From Bacteroidales bacterium (lineage in GTDB: Bacteria; Bacteroidota; Bacteroidia; Bacteroidales; UBA932): a stretch of DNA of 58,956 nt. The notes beneath the pieces were generated by a model that saw only the letters and a list, made by a program, of their open reading frames with translations, was not told the origin of the DNA and ran no database searches. How positions within the stretch are numbered: the stretch's first letter is position 1; every line of letters starts with the position of its first letter. Made by a program: the position numbers and the translations under genes. The DNA lies in assembly GCA_017438265.1 (NCBI GenBank), contig JAFRVZ010000034.1:1-58956 (forward strand), read 5' to 3'. Of this stretch, positions 17,980 through 26,131 are shown piece after piece.

Positions 17980-18516
17980 ATGAAACTAGAACTGTCGGAA
18001 GAAATCGCAAAGATCCTGGAGTACGCGAAGATAGAGGCGATGCGGACCGGCTCCTGGCAGGCCGGGACCGGACATCTGGTGCTCGCCCTGCTCCGCCACG
18101 GCGACAACGACGCCTGCCGCGTCCTCGCCAGCGCCGGAGTCGACCCCGCCGCGCTGAAGCTCCACCTCGACGCGCAGCTCTTCCGCAAGGAAGCGATCCC
18201 CTACGCCGAAGAGGAGCGGATCGGCTTCTCCCGGGACGCGGAGAACACCGTGAGCCTCGCCTTCCTCGAGGCCTCGATGGCCGGGCAGCGCGAGGTCCGC
18301 GCCGTCCACCTGCTGCTCTCCGCCGTCCGTTCGCCCCAGAACCGCTGCACGTCCTTCCTGGAGCAGCGGGGCGTCAGCTACGCGCGCCTTTCGGAAGAAA
18401 TGCGCGCCGCAGGGCTCCTGCAGCCCGAAATCCAGGAAGAAAAAGAAGAAAAACCCGCGGAACGGCTGCTCGACGTGATCGAGCTGATCGGCCGCGAGAA
18501 CAAGATATTCAGCTGA
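17980..18516 (+). CDS. Stand-alone Clp N-terminal domain protein
   Basis: 178 residues made up essentially of two Clp repeat units (residues about 5-65 and 75-145: AGTGHLVLALLRHGDN and REVRAVHLLLSAVRSPQNR), the substrate/adaptor-binding double helix bundle found at the N-terminus of ClpA/B/C. No AAA+ module follows; instead there is an acidic Glu/Lys tail. Such free N-domains could act as adaptors or competitors for Clp chaperone substrates (inference). It is divergent from gyrA and 2 nt upstream of the esterase gene, so likely co-transcribed with it. Confidence 0.85.
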   Translation: MKLELSEEIAKILEYAKIEAMRTGSWQAGTGHLVLALLRHGDNDACRVLASAGVDPAALKLHLDAQLFRKEAIPYAEEERIGFSRDAENTVSLAFLEASMAGQREVRAVHLLLSAVRSPQNRCTSFLEQRGVSYARLSEEMRAAGLLQPEIQEEKEEKPAERLLDVIELIGRENKIFS

Positions 18517-18518
18517 AA

Positions 18519-19478
18519 ATGGAAACCCGACTCCTGTTATCCGCCCTGCTTGCCATGCCCCTGTTCTTCCACGCCCCGGAGCTTGATGCCCAAACCCCCG
18601 CAATCGAACCCTCCGGCGTCTACCTCTATGCCCAGAAAGACGGACAGGACCTGTCCCTGAGCATCTATGACCCCGCCCCCGGCAGCGAGACGCGCCTCGA
18701 CGGGCGGACCAAACCGACAATCATCTTCATCTTCGGCGGCGGCTTCATCGAAGGCGAGCGCGACGACGCCTTCTATCTCCCCTGGTACAGGAAACTGACC
18801 GAGAACGGCTACCGGGTCGTCTCCATCGACTACCGCCTCGGACTCAAGGGCGTCACCAACCTCGGCCTGTTCAACAACCGGCCCCTGGAGCACGCCCTCC
18901 GCCTCTCCGTGGACGACCTGTTCAGCGCCACCGCCTTCCTGCTGGACAACGCCGAAGGCCTGGGCATCGAACCCGGCAACATCGTCGTCAGCGGCTCCTC
19001 CGCCGGCGCGATGACTTCCCTGCAGGCGGAATGGGAAATCTGCAACCGCATGCCTTCCACCGCAAAGCTCCCGGAAGGCTTCAACTACGCCGGCATCCTG
19101 TCCTTCTCGGGCGCCATCTTCTCCCGCATCGGGCTGCCGTCCTTCCACCGCGAACCCGCACCGACGCTGTTCTTCCACGGCACCGCCGACAAGCTCGTCC
19201 CCTACAGGCAGCTCGCCTTCCTGCGGACCCACTTCACCGGCTCGGACCGGCTCAGCCGCATTTTCAGCCGGAAGGGCTACAATTACTGCATCTACCGTTT
19301 CCAGGGAAACGCCCACGAAATCGCCTCCTCGATGATGCACAACTTCGACCGCGAGATCGAATTCCTGGAAAGCAACGTGATCCGGGGAGAAAAGAAGATC
19401 GTCGACCTCGTGATCGACGATCCTTCGATTGAAAAACCGGACTGGGGAAAGGCTACGACGAAAGACCTCTATAAGTAA
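18519..19478 (+). CDS. Secreted alpha/beta-hydrolase (esterase/lipase-like)
   Basis: 319 residues with a signal peptide ending near residue 24. Oxyanion-hole FGGGF at about 72-76; nucleophile elbow GSSAG at 159-163 (Ser161). Late TLFFHGTADKLVPY supplies the acid residue region, and a His in FQGNAHEIASS follows. The pattern fits the carboxylesterase/BD-FAE type group, which hydrolyses acyl or carbohydrate esters in the periplasm; the substrate cannot be specified. It is co-linear with the Clp-N gene (2-nt gap) and convergent with the nucleoside phosphorylase gene (6-nt gap, no terminator seen). Confidence 0.85.
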   Translation: METRLLLSALLAMPLFFHAPELDAQTPAIEPSGVYLYAQKDGQDLSLSIYDPAPGSETRLDGRTKPTIIFIFGGGFIEGERDDAFYLPWYRKLTENGYRVVSIDYRLGLKGVTNLGLFNNRPLEHALRLSVDDLFSATAFLLDNAEGLGIEPGNIVVSGSSAGAMTSLQAEWEICNRMPSTAKLPEGFNYAGILSFSGAIFSRIGLPSFHREPAPTLFFHGTADKLVPYRQLAFLRTHFTGSDRLSRIFSRKGYNYCIYRFQGNAHEIASSMMHNFDREIEFLESNVIRGEKKIVDLVIDDPSIEKPDWGKATTKDLYK

Positions 19479-19484
19479 GCGGTC

Positions 19485-20354
19485 CTACGCCGCCATCCGC
19501 TCGAGCGAGAGCTCCACGAGCCCGCGGATCATCGGCTTGTAGTCGGTGTCGGTATTCTTCAGGTGGCGGTTGGCGATGACGCAGCAGACGGTGCCCGCCT
19601 CGTGGCCCATATGCCGCGCGAGGCCCGCGATCGCGGAACCTTCCATCTCGAAATTCGTAATCCGCCAGTCCCCGTAGCGGAAGGACTCGAAGTCCCGGAC
19701 CATGTCGGGCATCGCCAGCGGGACGCGGATGACGCGTCCCTGGGGGCCGTAGAAGCCCGATGCGGAAATCGTCATGCCCTTGACGGTGCAGTCCTCGAAG
19801 CGGCGGATGATGTCCGCGCCCGCCTTGACGAAGTACGGGTCCGGAAGATGGCGGTTCCAGCGGACGTGGCGCTTGAAGGCCTGTTCCATCAGGGGGTCGG
19901 AGATGCTGTCGCGGTCGGCGTACCAGTTCAGCAGTCCGTCGCAGCCGACGGAATAATGGGAGAAGATATTGGCGCCGAGGGGGATGTCGGGCTGGATGGA
20001 GCCGCTGGTGCCGATGCGCAGGATCTTGAGGCTGCGGTGCTCCGGCTTCGCCTCGCGGGTTGCGAAGTCCACGTTGGCGAGGGCGTCCAGCTCGGTCATA
20101 ACGATGTCGATGTTGTCCGTGCCGATGCCGGTCGAGAGGGCGGTCATCCGGACGCCCTTGTAGCGGCCCGTCAGGGCGTGGAATTCCCGGGAGGAATGCT
20201 CGCACTCGATGTCCGTGAGATACTCCTTGAAGAAATCGACGCGGTCCTGGTCGCCGACGAGGAAGATCCGGTCGGCAAGTTCTTCGGGGCGGAGGTGGAT
20301 ATGGAACGCCGAACCGTCGGCGTTGATGATCAGTTCAGATTCTGCGATTCTCAT
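19485..20354 (-). CDS. Nucleoside phosphorylase (uridine phosphorylase-like)
   Basis: 289 residues from the ATG at 20354. Phosphorolysis of nucleosides to base plus ribose-1-phosphate in the cytoplasm. It has the PNP/UDP fold marks: LVGDQDRVDFF near the N-terminus, STGIGTDNIDIVMTEL (phosphate/ribose site), RIGTSGSIQPDIPLG, and the base-site NFEMEGSAIAGLARHMGHEA. The Bacteroidetes version carries a longer N-terminus than E. coli Udp. Uridine specificity is an inference from overall resemblance. The start choice is supported by the -7 box at 20377-20384; an upstream ATG at 20375 would leave no leader and adds nothing conserved. Confidence 0.9.
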   Translation of the reverse strand: MRIAESELIINADGSAFHIHLRPEELADRIFLVGDQDRVDFFKEYLTDIECEHSSREFHALTGRYKGVRMTALSTGIGTDNIDIVMTELDALANVDFATREAKPEHRSLKILRIGTSGSIQPDIPLGANIFSHYSVGCDGLLNWYADRDSISDPLMEQAFKRHVRWNRHLPDPYFVKAGADIIRRFEDCTVKGMTISASGFYGPQGRVIRVPLAMPDMVRDFESFRYGDWRITNFEMEGSAIAGLARHMGHEAGTVCCVIANRHLKNTDTDYKPMIRGLVELSLERMAA

Positions 20355-20376
20355 GGCTGCGTGTTGTGTTATCACA

Positions 20377-20384
20377 CAAATGTA
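20377..20384 (-). promoter_or_regulatory. -7 box of the nucleoside phosphorylase gene
   Basis: TACATTTG on the minus strand, 22 nt before the ATG at 20354. Confidence 0.65.
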
Positions 20385-20405
20385 GGTTTTTGCGGCGGTT
20401 TTTCC

Positions 20406-20413
20406 TATTTTTG
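20406..20413 (+). promoter_or_regulatory. -7 box of the DUF4293 gene
   Basis: TATTTTTG, 21 nt before the ATG at 20435, in a 22-nt head-to-head arrangement with the phosphorylase box. Confidence 0.6.
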
Positions 20414-20434
20414 TCCGACAAAACCGATCATCCC

Positions 20435-20866
20435 ATGTGGCAACGCATCCAAACCCTGTACCTGCTGCTCTCCACGGTCCTCGTCGGCCTGCTCTTCTTC
20501 CTGAACAAGGCGGTCGTCCCCGCCGCGGACGGCATCGCGCAGGAAATCACCTACACGGTCTATACCCCCTACCTGATCCTGCTGATCATCATCTCCCTGC
20601 TGCACCTCATCGCCCTGACGACCTTCCGCGTACGGGTGCTGCAGATGCGGACGGCGATGTTCGCCGCACTCGTGACCCTCGGCCTGCAGGCCTGGCTGGC
20701 GGTGGACTACTTCACGGCCGACCCCGGCGTGGTCTTCCGCGTCAGCGTGCTGTTTCCGCTCGCGGCCATCGTGCTGGACGTGCTTGCCGCGCGCAGCATC
20801 CTCGCCGACCAGCTGATGGTCGAGAGCGTGGGGAGGCTGCGGAGCCGCAGGAAAAACGGGCGGTAG
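20435..20866 (+). CDS. DUF4293 membrane protein
   Basis: 143 residues beginning MWQRIQTLYLLLSTV, the typical N-terminus of the Bacteroidetes DUF4293 family. Four hydrophobic segments (about 7-24, 46-65, 77-94, 103-122) are separated by short loops, followed by a basic C-terminus (RLRSRRKNGR). Function is unknown. The start is at the internal ATG 20435, downstream of the -7 box; the frame is open further upstream only through promoter sequence. Its stop codon abuts, without a spacer base, the stop codon of the convergent LytTR gene. Confidence 0.85.
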   Translation: MWQRIQTLYLLLSTVLVGLLFFLNKAVVPAADGIAQEITYTVYTPYLILLIIISLLHLIALTTFRVRVLQMRTAMFAALVTLGLQAWLAVDYFTADPGVVFRVSVLFPLAAIVLDVLAARSILADQLMVESVGRLRSRRKNGR

Positions 20867-21748
20867 CTAGCGGGAGTTGAAACGCCGCAGGACGTTCTCC
20901 TCGTAGGTCTTCGTGACCGGGATCGGATCCGAATCCTCCAGGTCCAGTTCGACCACATACCCTTCCTTCTGGCGCGTCAGGACCTTGACGTGCAGCATGT
21001 TGACGATATACTTGCGGTGGCAGCGGACAAGGTCGCTGTCCAGGAAGCTTTCCTCGACGGTCTTCAGCCGGCAGCGGAGCATGTACTGCTTCAGCATCCC
21101 CTTGGCATCGGCGTACCAGACCTTGATGTAGTTGTCGTCGGACTCGATATAATAGAGGTTCGAGGAGTTGATCGAGAGTTTCAGGGCGCCGCTGTTGTCG
21201 AAGAGGGTGATTTTCTGCTCCATCTGCGGGGAAATCGGCTCGTCGGAGACGACGCTGCCGTAGTTCATCAGGCGGATCGTGTTGTCCTTGTCGTTCAGGG
21301 CGAGGTACATCCCGGCGAGGATATATGGGATGCCGAGGGAGACGACCGCATACAGCAGCGCGTTCAGGAAGACGGGAAGCAGCGACGCGCCGTCCAGGTC
21401 GATCAGGCCGACACGGTCGGCAATCCGCGTGAACAGGGTATACAGGGCGCAGATCAGGATGATTTCCAACAGGTTCCATGCGAGGTAACGGCCGAAGCGC
21501 TTCTCGACAAAGGTCCGGAAACGGTACATCAGCCACTTGCTCAGGGAGACGAGCGCGAAGGAGAGGAAGAAGAACGCGACCGTGTAGGCAAACGCCTCGG
21601 AGGCGCCCAGCTTGAACCAGGCGTTGTGGGAGAACGGGATGCTGAGGAGCGTGAACACGACGGAGAAGAACAGCGCGAAATTCACCGTCGAAATCAGCTG
21701 CTCCTTTCCCAGCAGATAGCCGGGCACTCTGTCGCTCCAGGAAATCAT
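20867..21748 (-). CDS. Membrane-anchored LytTR-family transcriptional regulator
   Basis: 293 residues. Four transmembrane segments lie in the first 175 residues (about 20-40, 55-75, 90-110, 125-150), then a short linker and a LytTR DNA-binding domain at about 190-290 (ITLFDNSGALKLSINSSNLY, LVRCHRKYIVNMLHV). There is no receiver domain, so control is presumably by the membrane part. No partner kinase is nearby. It is a one-component regulator, and the third membrane-tethered transcription factor in the window. Targets unknown. Confidence 0.85.
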   Translation of the reverse strand: MISWSDRVPGYLLGKEQLISTVNFALFFSVVFTLLSIPFSHNAWFKLGASEAFAYTVAFFFLSFALVSLSKWLMYRFRTFVEKRFGRYLAWNLLEIILICALYTLFTRIADRVGLIDLDGASLLPVFLNALLYAVVSLGIPYILAGMYLALNDKDNTIRLMNYGSVVSDEPISPQMEQKITLFDNSGALKLSINSSNLYYIESDDNYIKVWYADAKGMLKQYMLRCRLKTVEESFLDSDLVRCHRKYIVNMLHVKVLTRQKEGYVVELDLEDSDPIPVTKTYEENVLRRFNSR

Positions 21749-21752
21749 CGCA

Positions 21753-21760
21753 CAAATATA
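21753..21760 (-). promoter_or_regulatory. -7 box of the LytTR gene
   Basis: TATATTTG on the minus strand, ending 4 nt before the ATG at 21748; predicts an essentially leaderless transcript. Confidence 0.6.
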
Positions 21761-21774
21761 GTGAATCCTGCCGA

Positions 21775-21806
21775 ATTGTTAAAATACCGGAAATTGCCTA
21801 CCTTTG
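21775..21806 (+). promoter_or_regulatory. Promoter of fabF
   Basis: -7 box TACCTTTG at 21799-21806 with ATTG at 21775-21778, exactly 20 nt apart. Leader of about 20 nt to the ATG at 21829. Confidence 0.75.
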
Positions 21807-21828
21807 CAGTCCATTAACGCGTATTGAA

Positions 21829-23085
21829 ATGATGACAAAAAGAGTTGCCGTTACAGGTCTCGGCGTCCTGACGCCGGTCGGAAACGATGTTCCGACCTTC
21901 TGGAAGAACCTCGTCGCCGGCGTCTGCGGCATTGATTATATCCACGAATTTCCCGTCGAAGACCTCCTCGTCAAAATCGGAGGCAAGATTCACGGTTTCA
22001 ACCCCGAGGAGTACGGGATGGACAAGCCCTTCATCCGCAAGCAGGACCCCTTCACGGTCTTCGCGATGGCGTCCGCCTGGCAGGCGGTGCGGGATTCCGG
22101 GCTTGTCGCCGGAGGCGAAGGCTCCAACATCGATCCGCTGCGCCTGGGCGTCTATGTCAGTTCCGGCATCGGCGGCTTCAGCACCATCTACAAGGAAGTC
22201 GGCAAGATGTATGAGGACCCGTCCGGCAAGTGGATCTCTCCCAACTTCATCCCTACGATGATCGGCAACATGGCCGCCGGCCAGATTGCGATCCGGTACA
22301 ACGCCCAGGGCCCGAACATCAACGTCGTGACCGCCTGCGCGTCCTCGACCCACGCCATCGGCGAGGCCTTCCGCGCCATCCGCCACGGCTACGCGGACGC
22401 CATCATCGCCGGCGGCGCAGACCACTGCACGATCCCGATCGGCCTCGCCGGCTTCGCCAACGCCCACGCCATTACGCGTGCGGAGGATCCGAAATACGCC
22501 TCCCTGCCGTTCAACGCCAACCGCGGCGGCTTCGTGATGGCCGACGGTTCCGCCATGCTGATCCTGGAAGAATATGACCACGCCGTCGCGCGCGGCGCGC
22601 ATATCTATGCGGAGCTGGTGGGCTACGGCAGCACCTGCGATGCCTACCATGCGACCGCTCCGCGCCCGGACGGCACGACCCAGGCCGCCTGCATCCGCCA
22701 GGCCCTCGACGAGGCCGGCTTCGACGAGACCCGCGACACGGTCTACATCAACGCCCACGGCACGGGAACCCGCCTCAACGACGTGTCCGAAACCCAGGCC
22801 TTCAAGCTGGCCTTCGGCGATTTCGCCTACCGCTGCCACATCTCCTCGACCAAGTCGATGCACGGCCACATGTTCGGCGCGACCGGTGCCGCGGAGGCTG
22901 CCGTGACCGTCCTCGCCCTCGTCAACGGCGTCATTCCACCGACCATCAACCTCGACGCCCCCGATCCGGAGTGCGACCTCGACTACACCCCGAACCACGC
23001 CGTCCAGGCGCCCGTCAACCTCGGCCTGAGCGACTCCTTCGGCTTCGGCGGGCACAACGCCTGCCTGGCGTTCCGGAAAATCTGA
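21829..23085 (+). CDS. fabF: 3-oxoacyl-[ACP] synthase II (KAS II)
   Basis: 418 residues. Condenses malonyl-ACP with acyl-ACP in fatty acid elongation (cytoplasm). The Cys-His-His triad is visible: Cys170 in VVTACASS, His310 in NAHGTGT and His345 in KSMHGHMFGA, with the supporting Lys342. The usual GFVMGEGAG segment reads GFVMADGSAM, a variant of the glycine-rich loop. Two ATGs are adjacent (21829 and 21832), either of which could be used. It is not next to acpP as is common elsewhere; here it is a single-gene unit with its own promoter and a strong terminator. Confidence 0.95.
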   Translation: MMTKRVAVTGLGVLTPVGNDVPTFWKNLVAGVCGIDYIHEFPVEDLLVKIGGKIHGFNPEEYGMDKPFIRKQDPFTVFAMASAWQAVRDSGLVAGGEGSNIDPLRLGVYVSSGIGGFSTIYKEVGKMYEDPSGKWISPNFIPTMIGNMAAGQIAIRYNAQGPNINVVTACASSTHAIGEAFRAIRHGYADAIIAGGADHCTIPIGLAGFANAHAITRAEDPKYASLPFNANRGGFVMADGSAMLILEEYDHAVARGAHIYAELVGYGSTCDAYHATAPRPDGTTQAACIRQALDEAGFDETRDTVYINAHGTGTRLNDVSETQAFKLAFGDFAYRCHISSTKSMHGHMFGATGAAEAAVTVLALVNGVIPPTINLDAPDPECDLDYTPNHAVQAPVNLGLSDSFGFGGHNACLAFRKI

Positions 23086-23092
23086 CGAATCC

Positions 23093-23130
23093 AAAAAGAG
23101 GCCCCCTGAGCGTTCAGGGGGCCTTTTTTT
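23093..23130. terminator. Bidirectional intrinsic terminator between fabF and the CoA-transferase gene
   Basis: A perfect 10-bp stem GGCCCCCTGA/TCAGGGGGCC with a GCGT loop, flanked by AAAAA on the left and TTTTTTT on the right. It therefore works for both converging genes. Confidence 0.93.
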
Positions 23131-23132
23131 AG

Positions 23133-24434
23133 CTAGATGCTGAAATTATGGTAGTGCGGGCCGAAGCGTTCGAAGGCTTCGCGGTCGAGCATTTCGCGGT
23201 CATCGGGGTGGGCGATGGAGATGAGGAGTTTGGCGCGTTCCTGGAGGGATTTGCCGTAGAGGTCGACGGCGCCGAACTCGGTCACGATCCAGTGGGCGTC
23301 CGCACGCGGGGTCACGACGCCGGCGCCGGGATTCAGGAAGCTGACGATCTTGTTCTTGCCCTTGTTGGTCCGGGAGGCGAAGGCGGTGATGGACTTGCCG
23401 CCCTCGGCCATCGTGGCGCCCTTGACGAAGTCGAGCTGGCCGCCGGTGCCGGAGAAGATGCGGGTGCCGATCGAGTCGGCGCTGATCTGGCCGGTGATGT
23501 CGACTTCCGTGGCGGAGTTGATGGCCATCATCTTCGGATTGCGGGAAATGACCCATGGGTCGTTGGTATACTTGATGTCCTTCATCAGGACGTCAGGGTT
23601 GTCGTCGATGAAGGAATAGACTTCCTGCGAGCCGAGGAGGAAGGAGGCGACGACCTTGCCGGTGTCGATCTTCTTGCAGGCACCGGTCACGACGCCTTTC
23701 TTGATCAGGCGGAGGATGCCGTCGGCGAACATTTCCGTATGGACGCCGAGGTTCCGGTGGTTCCCGAGTTGGGCGGCGAGGGCGTTCGGCAGGGCGCCGA
23801 TGCCCATCTGGATGCAGGCGCCGTCATCAACGAGCGCCGCGCAGTTCTTGCCGATCAGCACCTCGGTCGGGGTCGGCTCCGCGAAGTCCTTCGTCACCAG
23901 CGGCGTGTCGTCCTCGACGAGGTAGTCGAAGCTGTCGATGGAAACGAGGTCGCCGTGGGCGAAGGGGACGTTGGGGTTGACGACGCCGATGACCAGGGCC
24001 GCGCTCTCGATGGCGGCGACGGAGCAGTCGACGGACGTTCCGAGCGAGACGAGCCCGTCCCGGTTCGGCCGGGAGACCTGAACCAGGGCCGCGCCGAGCT
24101 TGATCGCGCCCTCGCGGTACATTTTCTGGCTCTCACCCAGGTGGGCCGGCAGGTAGTCGGCGTAGCCGGCGTTCACGTTCGCCCGCACGTTCGGTCCCAC
24201 GAAGAAGCCCTGCTCGAAGAATTTCCCTTCGTAGCGCGGCTCCGAGTACGGTGCCGGGCCCTCGGTGTGGAAATGGTGGAAGTGCAGGTCCTCCACGTCA
24301 CCCGCGTCCGCCCGGCGGCAGAGCGCCTGGATCAGAATGTGCGGGACGCTGGCCACACTGCTGAGGTGGACGTGGCAGTGGGACGGTATGTGGCTGACGG
24401 CCTCATCGGCGGAAACGAAACGGATCTCTTTCAT
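23133..24434 (-). CDS. Family-I acyl-CoA:acetate CoA-transferase / acetyl-CoA hydrolase-type
   Basis: 433 residues from the ATG at 24434 (the open frame extends upstream only through mazG). Moves CoA between acetate and another acyl group such as succinate, butyrate or 4-hydroxybutyrate. Visible family marks are LGVHTEMFADG (expected catalytic Glu region), FSGTGGQLDFVKGA (CoA site) and VTEFGAVDLYGKSLQERA near the C-terminus. Length and motifs fit the Cat/AbfT-like branch better than the approximately 500-residue acetyl-CoA hydrolases. The substrate is not decidable from sequence; with ackA present elsewhere in the window an acetate-forming role is likely. Divergent from mazG; a weak TATCTTAG box lies at 24464-24471. 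Confidence 0.85.
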   Translation of the reverse strand: MKEIRFVSADEAVSHIPSHCHVHLSSVASVPHILIQALCRRADAGDVEDLHFHHFHTEGPAPYSEPRYEGKFFEQGFFVGPNVRANVNAGYADYLPAHLGESQKMYREGAIKLGAALVQVSRPNRDGLVSLGTSVDCSVAAIESAALVIGVVNPNVPFAHGDLVSIDSFDYLVEDDTPLVTKDFAEPTPTEVLIGKNCAALVDDGACIQMGIGALPNALAAQLGNHRNLGVHTEMFADGILRLIKKGVVTGACKKIDTGKVVASFLLGSQEVYSFIDDNPDVLMKDIKYTNDPWVISRNPKMMAINSATEVDITGQISADSIGTRIFSGTGGQLDFVKGATMAEGGKSITAFASRTNKGKNKIVSFLNPGAGVVTPRADAHWIVTEFGAVDLYGKSLQERAKLLISIAHPDDREMLDREAFERFGPHYHNFSI

Positions 24435-24449
24435 CTGAGTAATTATTGC

Positions 24450-24457
24450 TAACTTTG
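24450..24457 (+). promoter_or_regulatory. -7 box of mazG-tcdA
   Basis: TAACTTTG, 25 nt before the ATG at 24483. Confidence 0.65.
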
Positions 24458-24482
24458 CGGTCGCTAAGATACGAATTATTTG

Positions 24483-25271
24483 ATGCATACGAAAGAAGAA
24501 AAACTGGAACAATTCTCCCGTCTGCTGGACATTATGGACCGGCTGCGGGAGGAATGCCCCTGGAATGCGGCCCAGACGATGGAATCCATCCGCCCGATGA
24601 CCGAGGAGGAAGTCTATGAACTCAGCGACGCCATCATTGGCGGCGACGCGAAGGCGACCTGCAAGGAAATCGGCGACCTGCTCTACCACATGGTCTTCTA
24701 CGCCCGCATCGGGGAGGAACAGGGCAAGTTCGACATCGCCGACAGCCTCGCGGGCGTCTGCGAGAAGATGGTCTTCCGCCATCCCCATGTCTTCGGCGAC
24801 GACCGCCGGCACCTCAGCGCCAAGGACATCGCCGACACCTGGGAACTCGTCAAGGCGAAGGAGAAGAACGGCAACAAGACCGTGATGTCCGGCATCCCTT
24901 CCGCGATGCCCGCCATCCTGAAGGCCCTCTCGATGCAGGAGAAAGCCCGCGGCTGCGGCTTCGACTGGGAGCAGAAAGAGGACGTCTGGGACAAGGTCCA
25001 CGAAGAGCTCGGCGAAGCGGAGGAAGCCGCCGGAGAAGGGAACGCCGCCCACCTGGAGGAGGAGTTCGGCGACCTGATGTTCGCGACGATCAACGCCTGC
25101 CGCCTCTATGGCGTGGATCCGGAGGTCGCGCTCAGCCGCACCTGCGAGAAGTTCCGCCGCCGCTTCACCTACCTGGAAGAAAACACCCTGAAGAAGGGAA
25201 TCAAACTGACGGATATGACCCTCGCCGAGATGGACGCCATCTGGGACGAGGGCAAGCGCAAGGGACTCTGA
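24483..25271 (+). CDS. mazG: Nucleoside triphosphate pyrophosphohydrolase MazG
   Basis: 262 residues. Hydrolyses (d)NTPs to monophosphate and pyrophosphate, cleaning non-canonical nucleotides. Two MazG repeats are present: the first with ECPWNAAQTMESIRP then EEEVYELSDAI and EIGDLLYHMVFYARI (ExxE...ExxD metal motif), the second with VHEELGEAEEA and EEFGDLMFATINACRL. It starts at the ATG after an in-frame TTG. The last base of its stop codon is the first base of the tcdA ATG (TGATG), indicating translational coupling. Confidence 0.95.
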   Translation: MHTKEEKLEQFSRLLDIMDRLREECPWNAAQTMESIRPMTEEEVYELSDAIIGGDAKATCKEIGDLLYHMVFYARIGEEQGKFDIADSLAGVCEKMVFRHPHVFGDDRRHLSAKDIADTWELVKAKEKNGNKTVMSGIPSAMPAILKALSMQEKARGCGFDWEQKEDVWDKVHEELGEAEEAAGEGNAAHLEEEFGDLMFATINACRLYGVDPEVALSRTCEKFRRRFTYLEENTLKKGIKLTDMTLAEMDAIWDEGKRKGL

Positions 25272-25984
25272 TGGCCTGGACGGAACGCACGGAAATGCTG
25301 CTCGGCAGCGAAGGAGCGGCGCGCCTGGCCGGCGCGACGGTCGCCGTCGTCGGCTGCGGCGGCGTGGGCGGTTTCGCCGCGGAGATGCTTGCGCGCGCCG
25401 GCGTCGGCCGCCTCGTCCTGCTCGACAGCGACGTCGTCGGCGACACGAACCGCAACCGCCAGCTGCTGGCGCTGACCTCGACCGTCGGCCGCCCCAAGGT
25501 CGCCGTGCTCTCCGAGCGGCTGAAGGACATCAATCCCGCCATCCGGATCGACACGGTCGAATCGTTTCTGGAAGAAGACTCCGTCGCCGCACTGCTGGAC
25601 CCGTTCCGGCTGGATTTCCTGGTCGATGCCATCGATACGCTCAGCCCGAAGATCTGCCTGATCCAGTATTGCCTTGCGAAGGGGGTTCCGATGGTTTCCG
25701 CGATGGGGGCGGGGGCGAAGTGCGACGCGACGAAGGTGCGCCTCGCCGACATTTCGAAGACCTGCTACTGCCCGCTGGCGTATATGGTCCGCAAGCGCCT
25801 CCACAAGCTCGGCATCCGGACCGGCTTCCTGGCCGTTTATTCGGAAGAGTTGCCGCACGACGAATCGATGGTCCTGGAACCGAGCCGCAACAAGAAGTCC
25901 CAGGTCGGCACCGTCTCTTACATGCCCGCCGTCTTCGGCTGTGTCTGCGCCCAGGCCGCCATCCGCCATCTTTCGGGCATATAG
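25271..25984 (+). CDS. tcdA: tRNA threonylcarbamoyladenosine dehydratase (TcdA/CsdL, E1-like)
   Basis: 237-residue ThiF/E1-like enzyme. In the characterised family it uses ATP to cyclise t6A at tRNA position 37 to ct6A. Nucleotide site VAVVGCGGVGGFAAEML at about 24-40, LLDSDVVGDTNRNRQL at about 50-65 (TcdA-type DxDxVxxxNxNRQ), and the C-terminal PSRNKKSQVGTVSYMPAVFG segment specific to the TcdA branch rather than MoeB/ThiF. It overlaps mazG by one base and is followed by a large imperfect hairpin. Confidence 0.93.
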   Translation: MAWTERTEMLLGSEGAARLAGATVAVVGCGGVGGFAAEMLARAGVGRLVLLDSDVVGDTNRNRQLLALTSTVGRPKVAVLSERLKDINPAIRIDTVESFLEEDSVAALLDPFRLDFLVDAIDTLSPKICLIQYCLAKGVPMVSAMGAGAKCDATKVRLADISKTCYCPLAYMVRKRLHKLGIRTGFLAVYSEELPHDESMVLEPSRNKKSQVGTVSYMPAVFGCVCAQAAIRHLSGI

Positions 25985-25990
25985 CTTTTC

Positions 25991-26065
25991 AGCAAAAGTC
26001 AGATATCTTTTTCTCAGCCCAAAAAATAGGGAAAAGGGCTGAGAAAAAGTTATCTGCCTTTTGCC
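25991..26065. repeat. Long imperfect inverted repeat (30-bp arms, 15-nt loop)
   Basis: Arms 25991-26020 and 26036-26065 pair at 27 of 30 positions, with TTTTTCTCAGCCC forming the uninterrupted inner part. There is no U-tract after the right arm, so it does not look like a standard terminator. It fills the gap between tcdA and the next promoter. Confidence 0.9.
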
Positions 26066-26088
26066 ATAAGATTGTTGTCTATAATTAC

Positions 26089-26096
26089 TATCTTTG
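26089..26096 (+). promoter_or_regulatory. -7 box of the acetyltransferase-like gene and prfA
   Basis: TATCTTTG, followed by a 35-nt AT-rich leader to the ATG at 26132. Confidence 0.65.
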
Positions 26097-26131
26097 TAGG
26101 CTAATGTATTATTGATTGGAAGTATTTATTT

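Noticed and set aside
23133-25052. 639-residue version of the CoA-transferase
   Set aside because: The first 206 residues are antisense to mazG and match nothing; the true N-terminus MKEIRFVSADEAV begins at 24434.
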